From the NCBI RefSeq assembly GCF_014323705.1, contig NZ_JABVEC010000004.1, forward strand, positions 248,001 to 312,000: a stretch of 64,000 bases of DNA, in the 5' to 3' direction. The notes under the pieces are model-generated. The model did no database searches. It saw only the letters and a list, made by a program, of their open reading frames with translations, and was not told where the DNA came from. This stretch comes from Actinomadura alba (GTDB lineage: Bacteria > Actinomycetota > Actinomycetes > Streptosporangiales > Streptosporangiaceae). The position numbers and the translations under genes were made by a program. This document shows, piece after piece, positions 35,404 through 45,751 of this stretch. Position 1 is the stretch's first letter. Every line of letters begins with the position of its first letter.

Positions 35404-36914
35404 CCGATGCCCGCGGGCCTTCCCGCCCCGGCCGAGGCGATCGGCCCCGGGCGGGCGGGCGGAGCGGGACGGCCGACGGCGGTGACGCCGTCCGGCCGGG
35501 CACAGCGGTCTGCGTGGCGGGGCTCGGCGTGTCCGGACTCGCCGCCGCCCGTGTGCTGGCCGAGCGCGGCGCGCGCGTCACGATCGTGGACGCCCGTGAC
35601 GACGGGCCGCGCAGAGAGCAGGCCGCCGAGCTGGAGCGCCAGGGCATCACGGTGCGCCTGGGCGACGGTGCGACCCTGCCGGCCGGCACCGAGATCGTCG
35701 TCACCTCGCCCGGCTGGCGGCCGGACGCCCCGCTGCTCACCGCGGCGGCCGAGGTCGGCGTCGAAGTCCTCGGCGAGGTCGAGCTCGCCTGGCGGCTGCG
35801 CGGGCCCGGCGCCGCGCCGTGGCTGGCGCTGACCGGGACCAACGGCAAGACCACGGCGGTCCGCATGCTCGCCTGCATCCTCACCGCCGCCGGGCATCGG
35901 GCGATGGCCGTCGGCAACGTCGGCACCCCCATCGTCGAGGCGGTCGCATGCGCGCCCGCGACCGGCGGCGAAGAGCCCGCGGGCGGGCATGACGTGCTCG
36001 CCGTGGAGTTGTCGAGCTACCAGCTGCACTGGTCCGACACGGTCGCCCCCTACGCCGCGGCCGTGCTCAACGTGGCGCCCGACCACCTCGACTGGCACGG
36101 TTCGATGGAGGCCTACGCCGCCGACAAGGGCAAGATCTTCGTCTCAGCTGCGCTGGCCGTCGTCAACGCCGACGACCCGTGGTCGGTACGGCTGGCCGAG
36201 GGCGCGGGCCGCACGGTCGGCTTCACCCTCGGCACTCCCGCGCCCGGACAGCTCGGCGTCGTCGACGGCCTGCTCGTCGACCGGGCCTTCGTGCCCGACC
36301 CGGCGACCGAGGCGGTCGAGCTCGCCGAACTGCGCGACATCCGCCCCTTCGCCCCCCACAACGTCGCGAACGCCCTGGCCGCCGCCGCCCTGGCCCGCGC
36401 CTACGGCGTTCCCACCGAGGCGGTGCGCGAGGGGCTGCGCGCCTTCCGGCCCGATCCGCACCGCAACGCCCCGGTCGCGACCGTCGCCAAGGTCGACTAC
36501 GTCGACGACTCCAAGGCGACCAACCCGCACGCCGCCGCGGCGTCACTGGCCGCGTACGACTCGATCGTGTGGATCGCGGGCGGCCTGCTCAAGGGCGCCG
36601 ACGTCGACGACCTCGTCCGATCGCGCGCGGACCGGCTGCGCGGCGCCGTACTGCTCGGAGCCGACCGGGCACAGATCGCGAGGGCTCTTGCGCGACACGC
36701 GCCAAATGTCCCGGTGGTGGACGTCTCCGGCACCGAGACTGAGTCCATGGACGACATCATGGACAGGGTCGTGGCCGAGGCGACGCGCCTGGCCGCGCCG
36801 GGCGACACGGTGCTGCTGGCCCCGGCCGGGGCGTCGTTCGACATGTTCACCAGCTATGGGGCCCGGGGCGACGCGTTCGCCGCGGCCGTCCGCCGGCTCG
36901 CCGAGACCCGCTGA
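35400..36914 (+). CDS. murD: UDP-MurNAc-L-alanine--D-glutamate ligase
   Basis: Adds D-Glu to UDP-MurNAc-L-Ala. The 504-aa chain is longer than the usual ~450 because of a ~33-residue disordered N-terminus before the Rossmann domain [21 protein letters not shown]-loop [18 protein letters not shown] (~residue 144), [31 protein letters not shown] with the carbamylated-Lys region, and [17 protein letters not shown] are visible. ATG 35400 overlaps the mraY stop; translation coupling probably fixes it despite the odd N-terminus. Confidence 0.95.
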   Translation: MTDARGPSRPGRGDRPRAGGRSGTADGGDAVRPGTAVCVAGLGVSGLAAARVLAERGARVTIVDARDDGPRREQAAELERQGITVRLGDGATLPAGTEIVVTSPGWRPDAPLLTAAAEVGVEVLGEVELAWRLRGPGAAPWLALTGTNGKTTAVRMLACILTAAGHRAMAVGNVGTPIVEAVACAPATGGEEPAGGHDVLAVELSSYQLHWSDTVAPYAAAVLNVAPDHLDWHGSMEAYAADKGKIFVSAALAVVNADDPWSVRLAEGAGRTVGFTLGTPAPGQLGVVDGLLVDRAFVPDPATEAVELAELRDIRPFAPHNVANALAAAALARAYGVPTEAVREGLRAFRPDPHRNAPVATVAKVDYVDDSKATNPHAAAASLAAYDSIVWIAGGLLKGADVDDLVRSRADRLRGAVLLGADRAQIARALARHAPNVPVVDVSGTETESMDDIMDRVVAEATRLAAPGDTVLLAPAGASFDMFTSYGARGDAFAAAVRRLAETR

Positions 36915-36918
36915 CGCC

Positions 36919-36993
36919 ATGAGCGACCGGAGCGACGAGGGAAACCGCCGCCTCGAAGCGCCCCGAGCCGCCGCGCCGGAGGCGCGGCCATGA
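36919..36993 (+). CDS. Possible 24-codon ORF coupled to ftsW
   Basis: ATG 36919 opens a 24-residue reading frame (starts MSDRSDEGNRR, ends PEARP) whose TGA overlaps the ftsW ATG as ATGA, the same coupling geometry used throughout this operon. No ribosome binding site precedes it, but it begins 4 bp after the murD stop, so ribosomes could reinitiate. It may only be a spacer; its first 20 bases match a short motif also found inside murF. Confidence 0.3.
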   Translation: MSDRSDEGNRRLEAPRAAAPEARP

Positions 36994-38285
36994 CCACCGC
37001 ACCGAGCAAGGCACCCGACAAGGCGGCCGCGGCGGCCGACCGCCCTCATGACGACGATGAGCGCCCGGGAGTGCGAGGGCAGGTGGTGGCCGTGATCGGG
37101 CTGCTCGACCGGCCGCTCACGTCGTACTACCTGGTGCTCGGCTGCTCGGTGCTGCTGCTCACCCTCGGTCTCACCATGGTGCTGTCGGCCTCCAGCGTGA
37201 AGCAGCTCCAGGCCACCGGCTCGGCCTTCACGCTCCTGCAGAAGCAGGCGATGTGGGTCGGCATCGGGCTGCCGCTGATGTGGCTGGCGGCCCGGCTCGC
37301 CCCCAAGGCGTTCCGTGCGCTGGCCTACCCGCTGCTGCTCCTGTCGGTGCTGGCGCTCGTGCTCGTCCTCGTGCCCGGGCTCGGGCAGACCGCGGGAGGT
37401 GCCACGCGCTGGCTCCGGTTCGGCGGGGGCTTCCAGCTCCAGCCGTCGGAACCGGCGAAACTCGGTCTCGTACTCTGGGCCGCCGACCTGCTCGCCCGCA
37501 AGGAGAAGCTGAGACAGCTGAACGAATGGCGGCAGCTGCTCATGCCGCTGCTGCCGGGCACCGGCCTGGTCGTGCTGCTGGTGATGCTCGGCAACGACCT
37601 CGGCACCACGCTGGTGCTGCTCACGATCTTCCTCGCCGTGCTGTGGGTGGTCGGCGCGCCCGCGCGGCTGTTCGTCGGCATCACCGGCCTGATCGGCGTG
37701 CTCGTCGCCATCCTCATCGTGGTCGAGCCGTACCGCATGCGGCGTCTCACCGGCTTCCTCGACCCGACCGGCGATCCGCTCAAGGACAACTACCAGGGCC
37801 TCCAGGGGCTCTTCGCCGTGGCGTCGGGCGGGTGGTTCGGCACCGGACTGGGCGAGGGCCGGGCGAAATGGCAGTATCTCCCACATTCCGAGACCGACTT
37901 CATCTTCGCGATCATTGGGGAAGAGCTCGGACTGGTCGGTACGCTTGTCGTGCTGGGGCTGTTCGGGCTGCTTGCCTACGCGGGCTTGCGGATCGCGCGG
38001 CGGGTCAAGGATCCGTTCATGCGCCTGGCCGCCGCCGGCGTCACCGCGTGGGTGGTGGTCCAGGCGATCGTGAACATCGGGGCGGTCATCGGTGTGCTCC
38101 CCATCACGGGCATCCCGTTGCCGCTGGTCTCCTACGGGGGATCCGCCCTGATCCCGACCCTGATCGCGCTCGGGATGCTGCTGTCGTTCGCGAAACGGGA
38201 ACCCGGAGCGCGCCAGGCGCTTGCCGCGCGGGGCCCCGGACCGGTGCGACGGGCCCTAAGCTGGCTGGGCCTGGCACGGCGATAG
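36990..38285 (+). CDS. ftsW: Septal peptidoglycan glycosyltransferase FtsW (SEDS)
   Basis: Polymerises lipid II into septal glycan with FtsI. The 431-aa protein has a ~40-residue charged cytoplasmic N-terminus, then ten transmembrane helices. SEDS signatures: RWLRFGGGFQLQPSEPAKLG (~residue 140), LGNDLGTTLVLL (~200), the large loop DNYQGLQGLFAVASGGWFGTG (in two parts) with the catalytic-region Asp-Asn, PHSETDFIFAIIGEELGLVG (~295) and PLPLVSYGGSALI (~378). GCGCGG precedes the ATG rather than a good Shine-Dalgarno, so coupling to the preceding short ORF or to murD may matter. Confidence 0.95.
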   Translation: MTTAPSKAPDKAAAAADRPHDDDERPGVRGQVVAVIGLLDRPLTSYYLVLGCSVLLLTLGLTMVLSASSVKQLQATGSAFTLLQKQAMWVGIGLPLMWLAARLAPKAFRALAYPLLLLSVLALVLVLVPGLGQTAGGATRWLRFGGGFQLQPSEPAKLGLVLWAADLLARKEKLRQLNEWRQLLMPLLPGTGLVVLLVMLGNDLGTTLVLLTIFLAVLWVVGAPARLFVGITGLIGVLVAILIVVEPYRMRRLTGFLDPTGDPLKDNYQGLQGLFAVASGGWFGTGLGEGRAKWQYLPHSETDFIFAIIGEELGLVGTLVVLGLFGLLAYAGLRIARRVKDPFMRLAAAGVTAWVVVQAIVNIGAVIGVLPITGIPLPLVSYGGSALIPTLIALGMLLSFAKREPGARQALAARGPGPVRRALSWLGLARR

Positions 38286-38398
38286 GCGTGTGATCTGGTG
38301 AGAACGGCCCTGTGCGGACAACGCCCTGAAAAGCGCCGCTGAGTTCAGGACGGAATCCGCTCAGGGGAGCGGAAGACAACAAGGAGGCGTACCCGAGC

Positions 38399-39487
38399 AT
38401 GAGGGTTGTCCTGGCCGGCGGCGGAACCGCTGGACACATCGAACCCGCTCTTGCCCTTGCTGACGCGCTGCGCAGGGAGGATCCGCGAGTCGAGATCACC
38501 TGCCTCGGCACGGAGCGTGGCCTGGAGAGCCGTCTGGTCCCGCAGCGCGGTTACGAGCTGGCGCTGATCCCGCCCGTTCCGCTGCCCCGTACGCTGACGC
38601 CCAGGCTGCTCACCGTTCCGGGCCGCCTGCGCGGTGCCATCAACGCGGCGGCGAGCGTGCTCGACCGGGCCCGGGCCGAGGTGCTCGTGGGGTTCGGCGG
38701 CTACGTTGCGACGCCCGGCTACCTCGCGGCGCGCAAGCGGAAAGTGCCGATCATCGTGCACGAGGCCAACCCGCGCGCGGGCCTGGCCAACCGGCTCGGC
38801 GCGCGCTTCACCGAGAACGTCGCGGTCTCCCATCGGGACTCCGCCCTGCCGCACGCCAGGTTCGTCGGCATCCCGCTGCGGCGTGAGATCACCAGCCTCG
38901 ACCGGCTGGCCATGGGCGACAAGGCGCGTTCCTACTTCGGGCTCATGCCCGACCTGCCCACGTTGCTGATCTTCGGCGGCTCCCAGGGGGCGCGCTCGCT
39001 CAACCGCGCGGCGGTGGCCGCGGCACCGGCGTTCCGCGCGGCCGGCATCCAGGTCCTGCACATCGTGGGGCCCAAGAACACCGAGGAGCCCGCGCCCGCC
39101 GACGGGCCGCAGTACGTCACGCTGCCGTACTGCGACCGGATGGACCTCGCCTACGCCGCCGCCGACGTGGCCATGTGCCGCGCGGGCGCGATGACCTGCG
39201 CGGAGCTCGCGGCCGTCGGGCTGCCGGCGGTGTACGTCCCGCTGCCGCACGGCAACGGCGAGCAGCGCCTCAACGCCGAGCCGATCGTCGCCGGCGGCGG
39301 TGGCCTGCTGGTGGACGACGCCGACCTGTCCCCGGAGTGGATCTTCGGCAACCTGCTGCCGATCCTGTCCAACGCCGACCAGGTCGCGCGGATGTCCGAG
39401 GCCGCGGCCCGGCTCGGCCGCAGGGACGCCGACGTCGCCCTCGCCCGGATGGTCTACGACGTGGTGCGGAGCAGGGGCGCCCAGTGA
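38399..39487 (+). CDS. murG: UDP-GlcNAc:lipid I N-acetylglucosaminyltransferase
   Basis: Converts lipid I to lipid II at the inner membrane face. The 362-aa GT-B enzyme has [21 protein letters not shown] at residues 4-24 (in part), [33 protein letters not shown], the C-domain [17 protein letters not shown] and [28 protein letters not shown] lies 9 nt before the ATG, an ideal ribosome binding site after a 113-bp gap from ftsW, suggesting independent initiation. Stop overlaps murC GTG. Confidence 0.97.
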   Translation: MRVVLAGGGTAGHIEPALALADALRREDPRVEITCLGTERGLESRLVPQRGYELALIPPVPLPRTLTPRLLTVPGRLRGAINAAASVLDRARAEVLVGFGGYVATPGYLAARKRKVPIIVHEANPRAGLANRLGARFTENVAVSHRDSALPHARFVGIPLRREITSLDRLAMGDKARSYFGLMPDLPTLLIFGGSQGARSLNRAAVAAAPAFRAAGIQVLHIVGPKNTEEPAPADGPQYVTLPYCDRMDLAYAAADVAMCRAGAMTCAELAAVGLPAVYVPLPHGNGEQRLNAEPIVAGGGGLLVDDADLSPEWIFGNLLPILSNADQVARMSEAAARLGRRDADVALARMVYDVVRSRGAQ

Positions 39488-40902
39488 GCGCCGGCCACCC
39501 GGCCGGCGCCATACCGGCCGATCAACTGGGCAAGGTGCATTTCATCGCCATCGGCGGCGCGGGCATGTCGGGCATCGCCCGCATCATGCTGAAGCGCGGC
39601 ATCGCCGTGTCCGGCAGTGACGCCCGCGACTCCGAACTGCTCGGCCAGTTGGGCGAGCTCGGCGCGAAGGTCTTCGTCGGGCACGCCGCCGAGCACGTCG
39701 GCGACGCCGACACGGTCGTGGTGTCCACGGCGATCCGCGAGGGCAACCCCGAGCTCGTCGTCGCGCGGGAACGCGGGCTGCGGGTGCTGCACCGCGCCGC
39801 GGCGCTGGCCTCGCTCATGGCGGGCCGCCGCGGCGTCGCCGTGGCCGGGACCCACGGCAAGACGACCACCACCTCGATGCTCACGGTGGCGCTGCAGCAC
39901 GCCGGTGCCGACCCCGCCTACTGCATCGGCGGGCAGCTCGTCACCACCGGGCTCGGCGCCGACGAGGGCGGCGGAGACGTATTCGTCGCCGAGGCCGACG
40001 AGAGCGACGGCTCGTTCCTCATGCTCACGCCGCACGTGGCGATCGTGACCAACGTCGAGGCCGACCACCTCGACAACTACGGGGGCTTCGAGAAGGTCAA
40101 GGAGAGCTTCGCGCGGTTCGTCGACCGGATCGAGCCGGGCGGGGTGCTGGTCGCCGGAGCCGACGATCCGGTCGCGCTGGAGGTTGCCGCACAGGGCAGG
40201 GCGCGCGGGCTCACGGTCCAGACCTACGGCGAGTCGCCCGACGCCGACCTGCGCATCACCGGCTTCAGCCCCCGCGGGCTGGGCTCCTGCTTCGAGATCA
40301 GCGGCCTCGGAACCGTCGAGCTGGCCGTGCCCGGCCGGCACAACGCGCACAACGCCACCGCGGTCGTCGGCGTGGCACTGGCGCTCGGACACGACTTCGC
40401 GACCGTGCGGGCGGGGCTGGCGGCGTTCGGCGGCGCGCGGCGCCGGCTCGAGCTCAAGGGCGAGGCCGGCGGAGCGCAACTGTTCGACAGCTACGCCCAC
40501 CACCCGACCGAGCTCACCGCGGACCTCAGCGCCACCCGCGACTACGTGCGCGAGAAGGGCGCCGGCCGGATCGTCGCGGTCTTCCAGCCGCACCTCTACA
40601 GCCGCACCCGCTTCTTCGCCGACGAGTTCGGCGCGGCGCTCGGCCTCGCCGACGTCGTGGTGGTCATGGACGTCTACGGCGCGCGCGAGGACCCCGAGCC
40701 GGGCGTGACCGGCCGGCTCGTCGCCGACCGCGTGCGGCCCGGATCGGACGGGCGCGACGCTCCCGAGGTCGTTTACGCCCCGGCCTGGGACGATGTGCCC
40801 GCCACGGTCGCCGAGCTGGTCAGGGCCGGGGACGTCATCATCACGCTGGGCGCCGGCGACGTCACCCGGCTGGGCCCCCTCATCCTCGACCGGTTGTGCT
40901 GA
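39484..40902 (+). CDS. murC: UDP-MurNAc--L-alanine ligase
   Basis: First amino-acid ligase of the stem peptide. The 472-aa protein has [20 protein letters not shown] at the N-terminus (nucleotide-sugar Rossmann), [18 protein letters not shown] (P-loop, ~residue 119), [46 protein letters not shown] (His pair) and [19 protein letters not shown] 39484 in GTGA with murG. Ends 126 bp before ftsQ. Confidence 0.96.
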   Translation: MSAGHPAGAIPADQLGKVHFIAIGGAGMSGIARIMLKRGIAVSGSDARDSELLGQLGELGAKVFVGHAAEHVGDADTVVVSTAIREGNPELVVARERGLRVLHRAAALASLMAGRRGVAVAGTHGKTTTTSMLTVALQHAGADPAYCIGGQLVTTGLGADEGGGDVFVAEADESDGSFLMLTPHVAIVTNVEADHLDNYGGFEKVKESFARFVDRIEPGGVLVAGADDPVALEVAAQGRARGLTVQTYGESPDADLRITGFSPRGLGSCFEISGLGTVELAVPGRHNAHNATAVVGVALALGHDFATVRAGLAAFGGARRRLELKGEAGGAQLFDSYAHHPTELTADLSATRDYVREKGAGRIVAVFQPHLYSRTRFFADEFGAALGLADVVVVMDVYGAREDPEPGVTGRLVADRVRPGSDGRDAPEVVYAPAWDDVPATVAELVRAGDVIITLGAGDVTRLGPLILDRLC

Positions 40903-41028
40903 CGCGCGAGCCGTCCGCCGGGCGGCCGGCACCGGGGTACGGCGCGGTCGGCGTGGGATCCCGGGCTCCCGGCGGGGTTCGGGCCATCATCTAGGGGACT
41001 CACGGGAGCGGGTGGAACGGCGGCGGCG

Positions 41029-41793
41029 ATGACGGACACCGGTACGACGACGGGACCGGCCAGGGCGGAGCCTGCCGGGGACCGGCCGCCCGGCGGCGCG
41101 GTGGGCCCTCGGCGGCCCAACCGCTGGAAGGTCATCTGCGTGGCCCTGCTGGTCGTCTGCGTGCTCACGACCGCCGCGTGGGTGCTGCTCGGCTCCCGGC
41201 TGCTGGTCGTCCGCGACGTGCACGTCACCGGAGTGAAGATCCTGCCCCGCGACCGCGTGGTGACGACGGCCAGGGTGCCGCTCGGCACTCCGATGGTCCG
41301 GATGGACACCGACGTGATACGCGACCGTGTCGAGCGGCTTCCCGAGGTCGAGTCGGCGAGCGTGGTGCGGCGGTGGCCGGCGACGGTACGGATCGTCGTC
41401 AGGGAACGGGTGCCGGTCGTCGTGGTGGAGCGCGCGCACAAGTTCTACGAGATGGACCGGTACGGCGTGATCGTGGTCACCACCTCGCGTCGGCCGGCCG
41501 GTCTGCCGACGCTCATGGTGGCGAATCCGAGCGCGGCCGACCCGGCGACCGCGGCGGCGTTGAGAGTGCGGGGCGACCTGCCCGCCCGGTTCGCCCGGCG
41601 GCTGGCCCAGATCGAGGCGTCCAGCCCCGAGTCGGTCACCCTGCGCTTCAAGTCGGGGACGACGGTCGTGTGGGGGGCCGCGGAGCGGTCCGAAGAGAAG
41701 GTGCGGCTGATCGACGCCCTGCTGGCCACGCCCGAGGGGCGAGCGGCTCGTATCGTCGACGTCAGCTCGCCCGAGGTCGTCACGACACGATGA
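41029..41793 (+). CDS. ftsQ: Cell division protein FtsQ
   Basis: Single-pass divisome scaffold. The 254-aa protein has a ~32-residue Pro/Gly-rich cytoplasmic tail, one transmembrane helix (VICVALLVVCVLTTAAWVLL), the POTRA domain beginning LLVVRDVHVTGVKILPRDRV, WPATVRIVVRERVPVVVVE, and the FtsQ beta domain to the C-terminus. Its end is followed 60 bp later by a strong hairpin, so the murG-murC-ftsQ transcript probably terminates here before the ftsZ promoter. Confidence 0.93.
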   Translation: MTDTGTTTGPARAEPAGDRPPGGAVGPRRPNRWKVICVALLVVCVLTTAAWVLLGSRLLVVRDVHVTGVKILPRDRVVTTARVPLGTPMVRMDTDVIRDRVERLPEVESASVVRRWPATVRIVVRERVPVVVVERAHKFYEMDRYGVIVVTTSRRPAGLPTLMVANPSAADPATAAALRVRGDLPARFARRLAQIEASSPESVTLRFKSGTTVVWGAAERSEEKVRLIDALLATPEGRAARIVDVSSPEVVTTR

Positions 41794-41853
41794 GTGACAC
41801 GCGCTCGACGCGGGGATGCGGGACGCCGGACCGTTGATGCGAGACGCTGTGAC

Positions 41854-41874
41854 GGGCGACACCGTGTGTCGCCC
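41854..41874 (+). terminator. Hairpin between ftsQ and ftsZ
   Basis: Perfect 9-bp stem GGGCGACAC / GTGTCGCCC with a 3-nt loop, 60 bp after the ftsQ stop. It probably attenuates read-through from the dcw operon and separates it from the ftsZ promoter. Confidence 0.65.
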
Positions 41875-42213
41875 TCCGCCTTGGAGGTGTTCCATGGGGC
41901 AGGCTGGGAAGATCGGTTCGTGATCTGGGGAGGTACGGGGGTGCGGCGGCTCATCAACCGGGGCAACCCGGACCCACCGCGACACGCCGGTTCAGTTCGT
42001 GCCGGGTTAGTTGACCCTGGAGGTTGACCGCACCTACTGTCCGTATCAGCCTTCAGGTTGACATAACTGTAAGCCTCAACTTGAGGGTGAGGGTTGGGAA
42101 CGGCGGCGGCCGGCCCGGCCCACGAGAAATGACCAGGTCAGCAACACCGCGGCGGTACCGGTTCACGGACTGGGCCGGCCGGTTCGATAGAACGAGCGGA
42201 AAGGCCCCTCGTC
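41875..42213 (+). promoter_or_regulatory. ftsZ upstream regulatory region
   Basis: About 340 bp without a supportable gene. The best promoter is TTGACC (42011-42016), 18-bp spacer, TACTGT (42035-42040). TTGACC recurs at 42024 and TTGACA at 42058, so more than one start is likely. A near-perfect palindrome CCTCAA-C-TTGAGG (42074-42086) follows, then GGGTGAGGGTTGGG. GGGTTAGTTGACCC (42004-42017) is a second dyad overlapping the -35. Transcription from the first promoter gives a ~165-nt leader before GTG 42214. Confidence 0.55.
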
Positions 42214-43551
42214 GTGGCAGCACCGCAGAACTACCTCGCGGTCATCAAGGTCGTCGGCATCGGCGGCGGCGGCGTCAATGCCGTCAACCGGATGATCGAG
42301 GAGGGTCTCAAGGGCGTCGAGTTCATCGCGATCAACACGGACGCCCAGGCGCTGCTGATGAGTGACGCCGACGTCAAGCTGGATGTCGGCCGAGAGCTCA
42401 CCCGCGGTCTCGGCGCCGGAGCCAACCCCGATGTGGGCCGCAAGGCCGCCGAGGACCACCGGGAGGAGATCGAGGAGGTCCTCAAGGGCGCCGACATGGT
42501 CTTCGTCACGGCCGGCGAGGGCGGCGGCACCGGCACCGGCGGGGCGCCCGTGGTGGCCAACATCGCGCGCTCGCTCGGGGCCCTCACGATCGGTGTCGTC
42601 ACGAGGCCCTTCAGCTTCGAGGGCAAGCGCCGGGCGATGCAGGCCGAGGCCGGCATCGAGACGCTGCGCGACGAGGTCGACACCCTCATCGTCATCCCCA
42701 ACGACCGGTTGCTGTCGATCTCCGATCGCCAGGTCAGCGTGCTCGACGCCTTCAAGGCCGCCGATCAGGTCCTCCTGTCCGGTGTGCAGGGCATCACCGA
42801 CCTGATCACGACACCCGGTCTGATCAACCTCGACTTCGCCGATGTGAAGTCGGTCATGTCCGGTGCCGGCTCGGCGCTCATGGGCATCGGCTCGGCCCGC
42901 GGCGACGACCGGTCGGTGGCGGCCGCCGAGATGGCCATCTCCAGCCCGCTGCTCGAGGCGAGCATCGACGGTGCGCACGGCGTGCTGCTGTCCATCTCCG
43001 GTGGGTCGGACCTCGGCCTCTTCGAGATCAACGAGGCCGCTCAGCTGGTCTCCAACGCGGCCGCTCCCGACGCGAACATCATCTTCGGCGCCGTCATCGA
43101 CGACGCCCTCGGCGACGAGGTCCGGGTGACCGTCATCGCGGCGGGGTTCGACGAGGGCGCGCCGTCCAAGCCGGCGCCGATGCCGGTCGCGCAGAGCCAG
43201 CGGGCGGCGCAGCCCGCCCGGCCCGCCCCTCCGCCGCCACGTCCCGCGCCGCCGCCGGCCGCTCCGGCGGTGCCCGTCTCCTCCGTCGTCTCCGACTCCG
43301 CCGCGCCGCGGCCGGTGCCGCAGGACGACGAGGTGCCCGAGCACGGCGAGCGGTCGCAGGGCGGCGAGCAGTCGGCCGCCCAGTCCGACGACATCGACGA
43401 GCGTGAGGCGCAGAGCGCAGCGCGCCCTAAGGTGCCGCGGCCGGCGTCGGAGCCGTCCGCGGCGAGCGTCACCGCTAGTGAGCCGGTCCGGCGGCGCCCG
43501 GTCGTCTTCGACGAGGACGACGACCTCGACGTGCCCGACTTCCTGAAGTAG
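42214..43551 (+). CDS. ftsZ: Cell division protein FtsZ
   Basis: Tubulin-like GTPase forming the Z ring. The 445-aa protein has [18 protein letters not shown] at the N-terminus, [19 protein letters not shown] (GTP-binding tubulin signature, ~residue 104), [19 protein letters not shown], the T7 synergy loop [20 protein letters not shown] (~207-226), then from ~315 a disordered Pro/Ala/Glu-rich linker ending in the conserved C-terminal peptide [10 protein letters not shown], the binding site for SepF and other partners. The start is GTG 42214 with AAAGG upstream. Its TAG overlaps the pgeF GTG by one base. Confidence 0.98.
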   Translation: MAAPQNYLAVIKVVGIGGGGVNAVNRMIEEGLKGVEFIAINTDAQALLMSDADVKLDVGRELTRGLGAGANPDVGRKAAEDHREEIEEVLKGADMVFVTAGEGGGTGTGGAPVVANIARSLGALTIGVVTRPFSFEGKRRAMQAEAGIETLRDEVDTLIVIPNDRLLSISDRQVSVLDAFKAADQVLLSGVQGITDLITTPGLINLDFADVKSVMSGAGSALMGIGSARGDDRSVAAAEMAISSPLLEASIDGAHGVLLSISGGSDLGLFEINEAAQLVSNAAAPDANIIFGAVIDDALGDEVRVTVIAAGFDEGAPSKPAPMPVAQSQRAAQPARPAPPPPRPAPPPAAPAVPVSSVVSDSAAPRPVPQDDEVPEHGERSQGGEQSAAQSDDIDEREAQSAARPKVPRPASEPSAASVTASEPVRRRPVVFDEDDDLDVPDFLK

Positions 43552-44294
43552 TGGTCGCACGCGTCGGCCTCGGTGAGGGCATCGGAGCGGCCTTCACCGA
43601 CCGAGAGGGTGGCACGAGCTCCGCGCCGTACGACTCGCTCAATCTGGGCGGTGCGGTCGGCGACGACGCCGAGGTGGTCCGCAAGAACCGCACTCTCGCC
43701 GAAGAGGCCCTCGGGACATCGCCCGGCCGTACGGTCTGGATGCGCCAGGTGCACGGCGCGGACATCGCGGTGGCCACCGGGCCGCTGCTTCCCGAGCCCG
43801 GACAGGCCGATCCGCCCGGCGTCGACGGTGTGCTGACCACCGAACCGGGCCTGGCGCTCGGGGTGCTCGTGGCCGACTGCGCGCCGATCCTGCTCGCCGA
43901 CCCGGTGGCCCGCGTGGTGGGTGCCGCGCACGCCGGACGTCCCGGCACCGCAGCCGGGGTGGTGCCCGCCCTTCTGGCGGCGATGCGCGAGCACGGCGCC
44001 GAGCCCGGCCGGGTGCGCGCCGCGATCGGCCCCGCCGTGTGCGGAGACTGCTACGAGGTGCCCGCCGGCCTGCGCGACGAGGTCGCCGCCGTCGTGCCGG
44101 AGGCCTACGCCACGACCCGCGCCGGCACGCCGGGCCTGGACATCCGCGCGGGTGTCACCGCCCAGCTGCGCGCGGCGGGGGTCGTCGAGATCTCGCGTGA
44201 CCGGCGGTGCACGATGGAGTCCCCGGAGCTGTTCTCCTACCGCCGTGACGGACGAACCGGGCGATTCGCCGGTTTCGTCTGGCTCAGGCCATGA
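43551..44294 (+). CDS. pgeF: Peptidoglycan editing factor PgeF (YfiH/laccase-domain family)
   Basis: Cytosolic enzyme of the multicopper-polyphenol-oxidase-domain family, known in Escherichia coli to remove mis-incorporated L-Ser-containing precursors from peptidoglycan synthesis. The 247-aa protein has TSSAPYDSLNLGGAVGDD, MRQVHGADIAV, a DGVLTTEPGLALGVLVADCA segment with Cys, and GAAHAGRPGTAAGVV, providing the His/Cys zinc-site residues, then AIGPAVCGDCYEV. GTG 43551 overlaps the ftsZ stop, tying its translation to FtsZ. Confidence 0.92.
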   Translation: MVARVGLGEGIGAAFTDREGGTSSAPYDSLNLGGAVGDDAEVVRKNRTLAEEALGTSPGRTVWMRQVHGADIAVATGPLLPEPGQADPPGVDGVLTTEPGLALGVLVADCAPILLADPVARVVGAAHAGRPGTAAGVVPALLAAMREHGAEPGRVRAAIGPAVCGDCYEVPAGLRDEVAAVVPEAYATTRAGTPGLDIRAGVTAQLRAAGVVEISRDRRCTMESPELFSYRRDGRTGRFAGFVWLRP

Positions 44295-44312
44295 TGGCGT
44301 GAGGTGTAGGAG

Positions 44313-45104
44313 ATGGCCGGAGACGGCCTGACGCCTGCGAGAAATGACGGGCCGGCCGTCGCGCCCCCCGAGCCGGAGGCAGGGCAAGTGACCGCAGAAC
44401 CATCCGGCGACCGCCGCGAGACGATCAGAGCGAATCTCCGGGCCGTTCGCGAACGGATCTCCGCCGCGTGCGAGACCGTGGGCCGCGACCCGCGTGAGAT
44501 CACTCTGATCGCCGTGACGAAGACGTTCCCGGCCTCGGACGTCCGCCTGCTCGCGGACCTGGGGGTGACGGACGTCGGCGAGAACCGCGACCAGGAGGCG
44601 GCCGCCAAGGCGGCGGAGTGCGCCGGCCTGCCGCTGACCTGGCATTTCGTGGGCCGGCTGCAGACCAACAAGGTACGGTCGGTCGCCGCGTACGCCGACG
44701 TCGTGCACTCCGTGGACCGGCCGAGGCTGGTCAGCGCGCTCTCCACGGCGGCCGTACGCGCCGGACGCGCGCTCCGCTGCCTGGTGCAGGTCTCGCTCGA
44801 GTCGGGGGCCGAGAGCCGGGGCGGTGCCGCGCCCGCCGACGTGCCCGCCCTCGCCGACGCGGTGGCGGCGGCGGACGGGCTGGAACTCGGGGGCGTGATG
44901 GCCGTCGCGCCGCTCGGCGCCGATCCGGCACCGGCCTTCGCCCGGCTCGCCGACACCGCGCACGCGCTCCGGGCCGCCCACCCGGCCGCGACGATCGTTT
45001 CGGCCGGTATGAGCGGAGACCTGGAGCAGGCGATCGCGTGTGGCGCGACACACGTGCGGGTTGGTACGGCGTTGCTCGGTGGCCGACAGGCAATCGTCAG
45101 GTAA
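44313..45104 (+). CDS. PLP homeostasis protein YggS/PLPBP
   Basis: Pyridoxal-phosphate-binding protein of the YggS family with a single alanine-racemase-like barrel. The PLP lysine is in [64 protein letters not shown] and [20 protein letters not shown] are typical. Family length is ~235, so the first ~25 residues from ATG 44313 may be non-native; GTG 44388 is an alternative start. Located between pgeF and sepF, the conserved actinobacterial order. Confidence 0.93.
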   Translation: MAGDGLTPARNDGPAVAPPEPEAGQVTAEPSGDRRETIRANLRAVRERISAACETVGRDPREITLIAVTKTFPASDVRLLADLGVTDVGENRDQEAAAKAAECAGLPLTWHFVGRLQTNKVRSVAAYADVVHSVDRPRLVSALSTAAVRAGRALRCLVQVSLESGAESRGGAAPADVPALADAVAAADGLELGGVMAVAPLGADPAPAFARLADTAHALRAAHPAATIVSAGMSGDLEQAIACGATHVRVGTALLGGRQAIVR

Positions 45105-45217
45105 TGTCCCCCCAAGTGGGCTCCGCCGGACAGGAGCGGAGGCCCGCGGATCCGAGTATCAGTCGGCGGGCGATCGCCGGAGACAGGTCTGCATCAGAGA
45201 GGTCGACGGAGGGACAT

Positions 45218-45736
45218 ATGGCCAGCGCGATGCGCAAGATGGCGGTCTACCTCGGCCTCGTCGAGGACGACCGCTACGACGATGACTACGACGACTATGA
45301 CGTCTACGACGACGAGGCCGCCGAGCGGCGTCGCGCCGGGGAAGAACCCACCGGTCAACCGGCCCGCGCGGCGGAGCCCGGCGACCGCGAGCACGGTCAC
45401 GCTCCGTCGCCGGTCGAGCGGCGCACCGTGGCAATCTACGACTCGGCTACCACTGACCTTGCGCGCATCACTACGCTGCACCCCAGAACGTACAACGAAG
45501 CGAGAACCATCGGGGAGCACTTCCGTGAGGGCACACCAGTGATCATGAACCTGACCGAGATGGTCGACAGTGACGCCAAGCGTCTGGTCGACTTCGCGGC
45601 AGGTCTCGTGTTCGGCCTACATGGGAGCATCGAGCGTGTTACGAACAAGGTGTTCCTGTTGTCGCCGGCCAATGTCGAGGTGACCGCGGAGGACAAAGCC
45701 CGGATGGCAGAACGTGGATTCTTCAACCAGAGCTGA
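45218..45736 (+). CDS. sepF: Cell division protein SepF
   Basis: Membrane-binding anchor for FtsZ. The 172-aa protein starts [18 protein letters not shown], an amphipathic membrane-targeting helix, followed by an Asp/Tyr-rich linker (~residues 20-65) and the globular SepF domain ([20 protein letters not shown] to the C-terminus) with [20 protein letters not shown] and [20 protein letters not shown] 45218 follows GGAGGG. FtsZ C-terminal peptide two genes upstream is its expected ligand. Confidence 0.96.
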   Translation: MASAMRKMAVYLGLVEDDRYDDDYDDYDVYDDEAAERRRAGEEPTGQPARAAEPGDREHGHAPSPVERRTVAIYDSATTDLARITTLHPRTYNEARTIGEHFREGTPVIMNLTEMVDSDAKRLVDFAAGLVFGLHGSIERVTNKVFLLSPANVEVTAEDKARMAERGFFNQS

Positions 45737-45751
45737 CCGCCACATGCGAGA

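Noticed and set aside
41794..42027. 77-aa frame after ftsQ
   Set aside because: It spans the terminator hairpin and the ftsZ promoter, and has no ribosome binding site or coding pattern.
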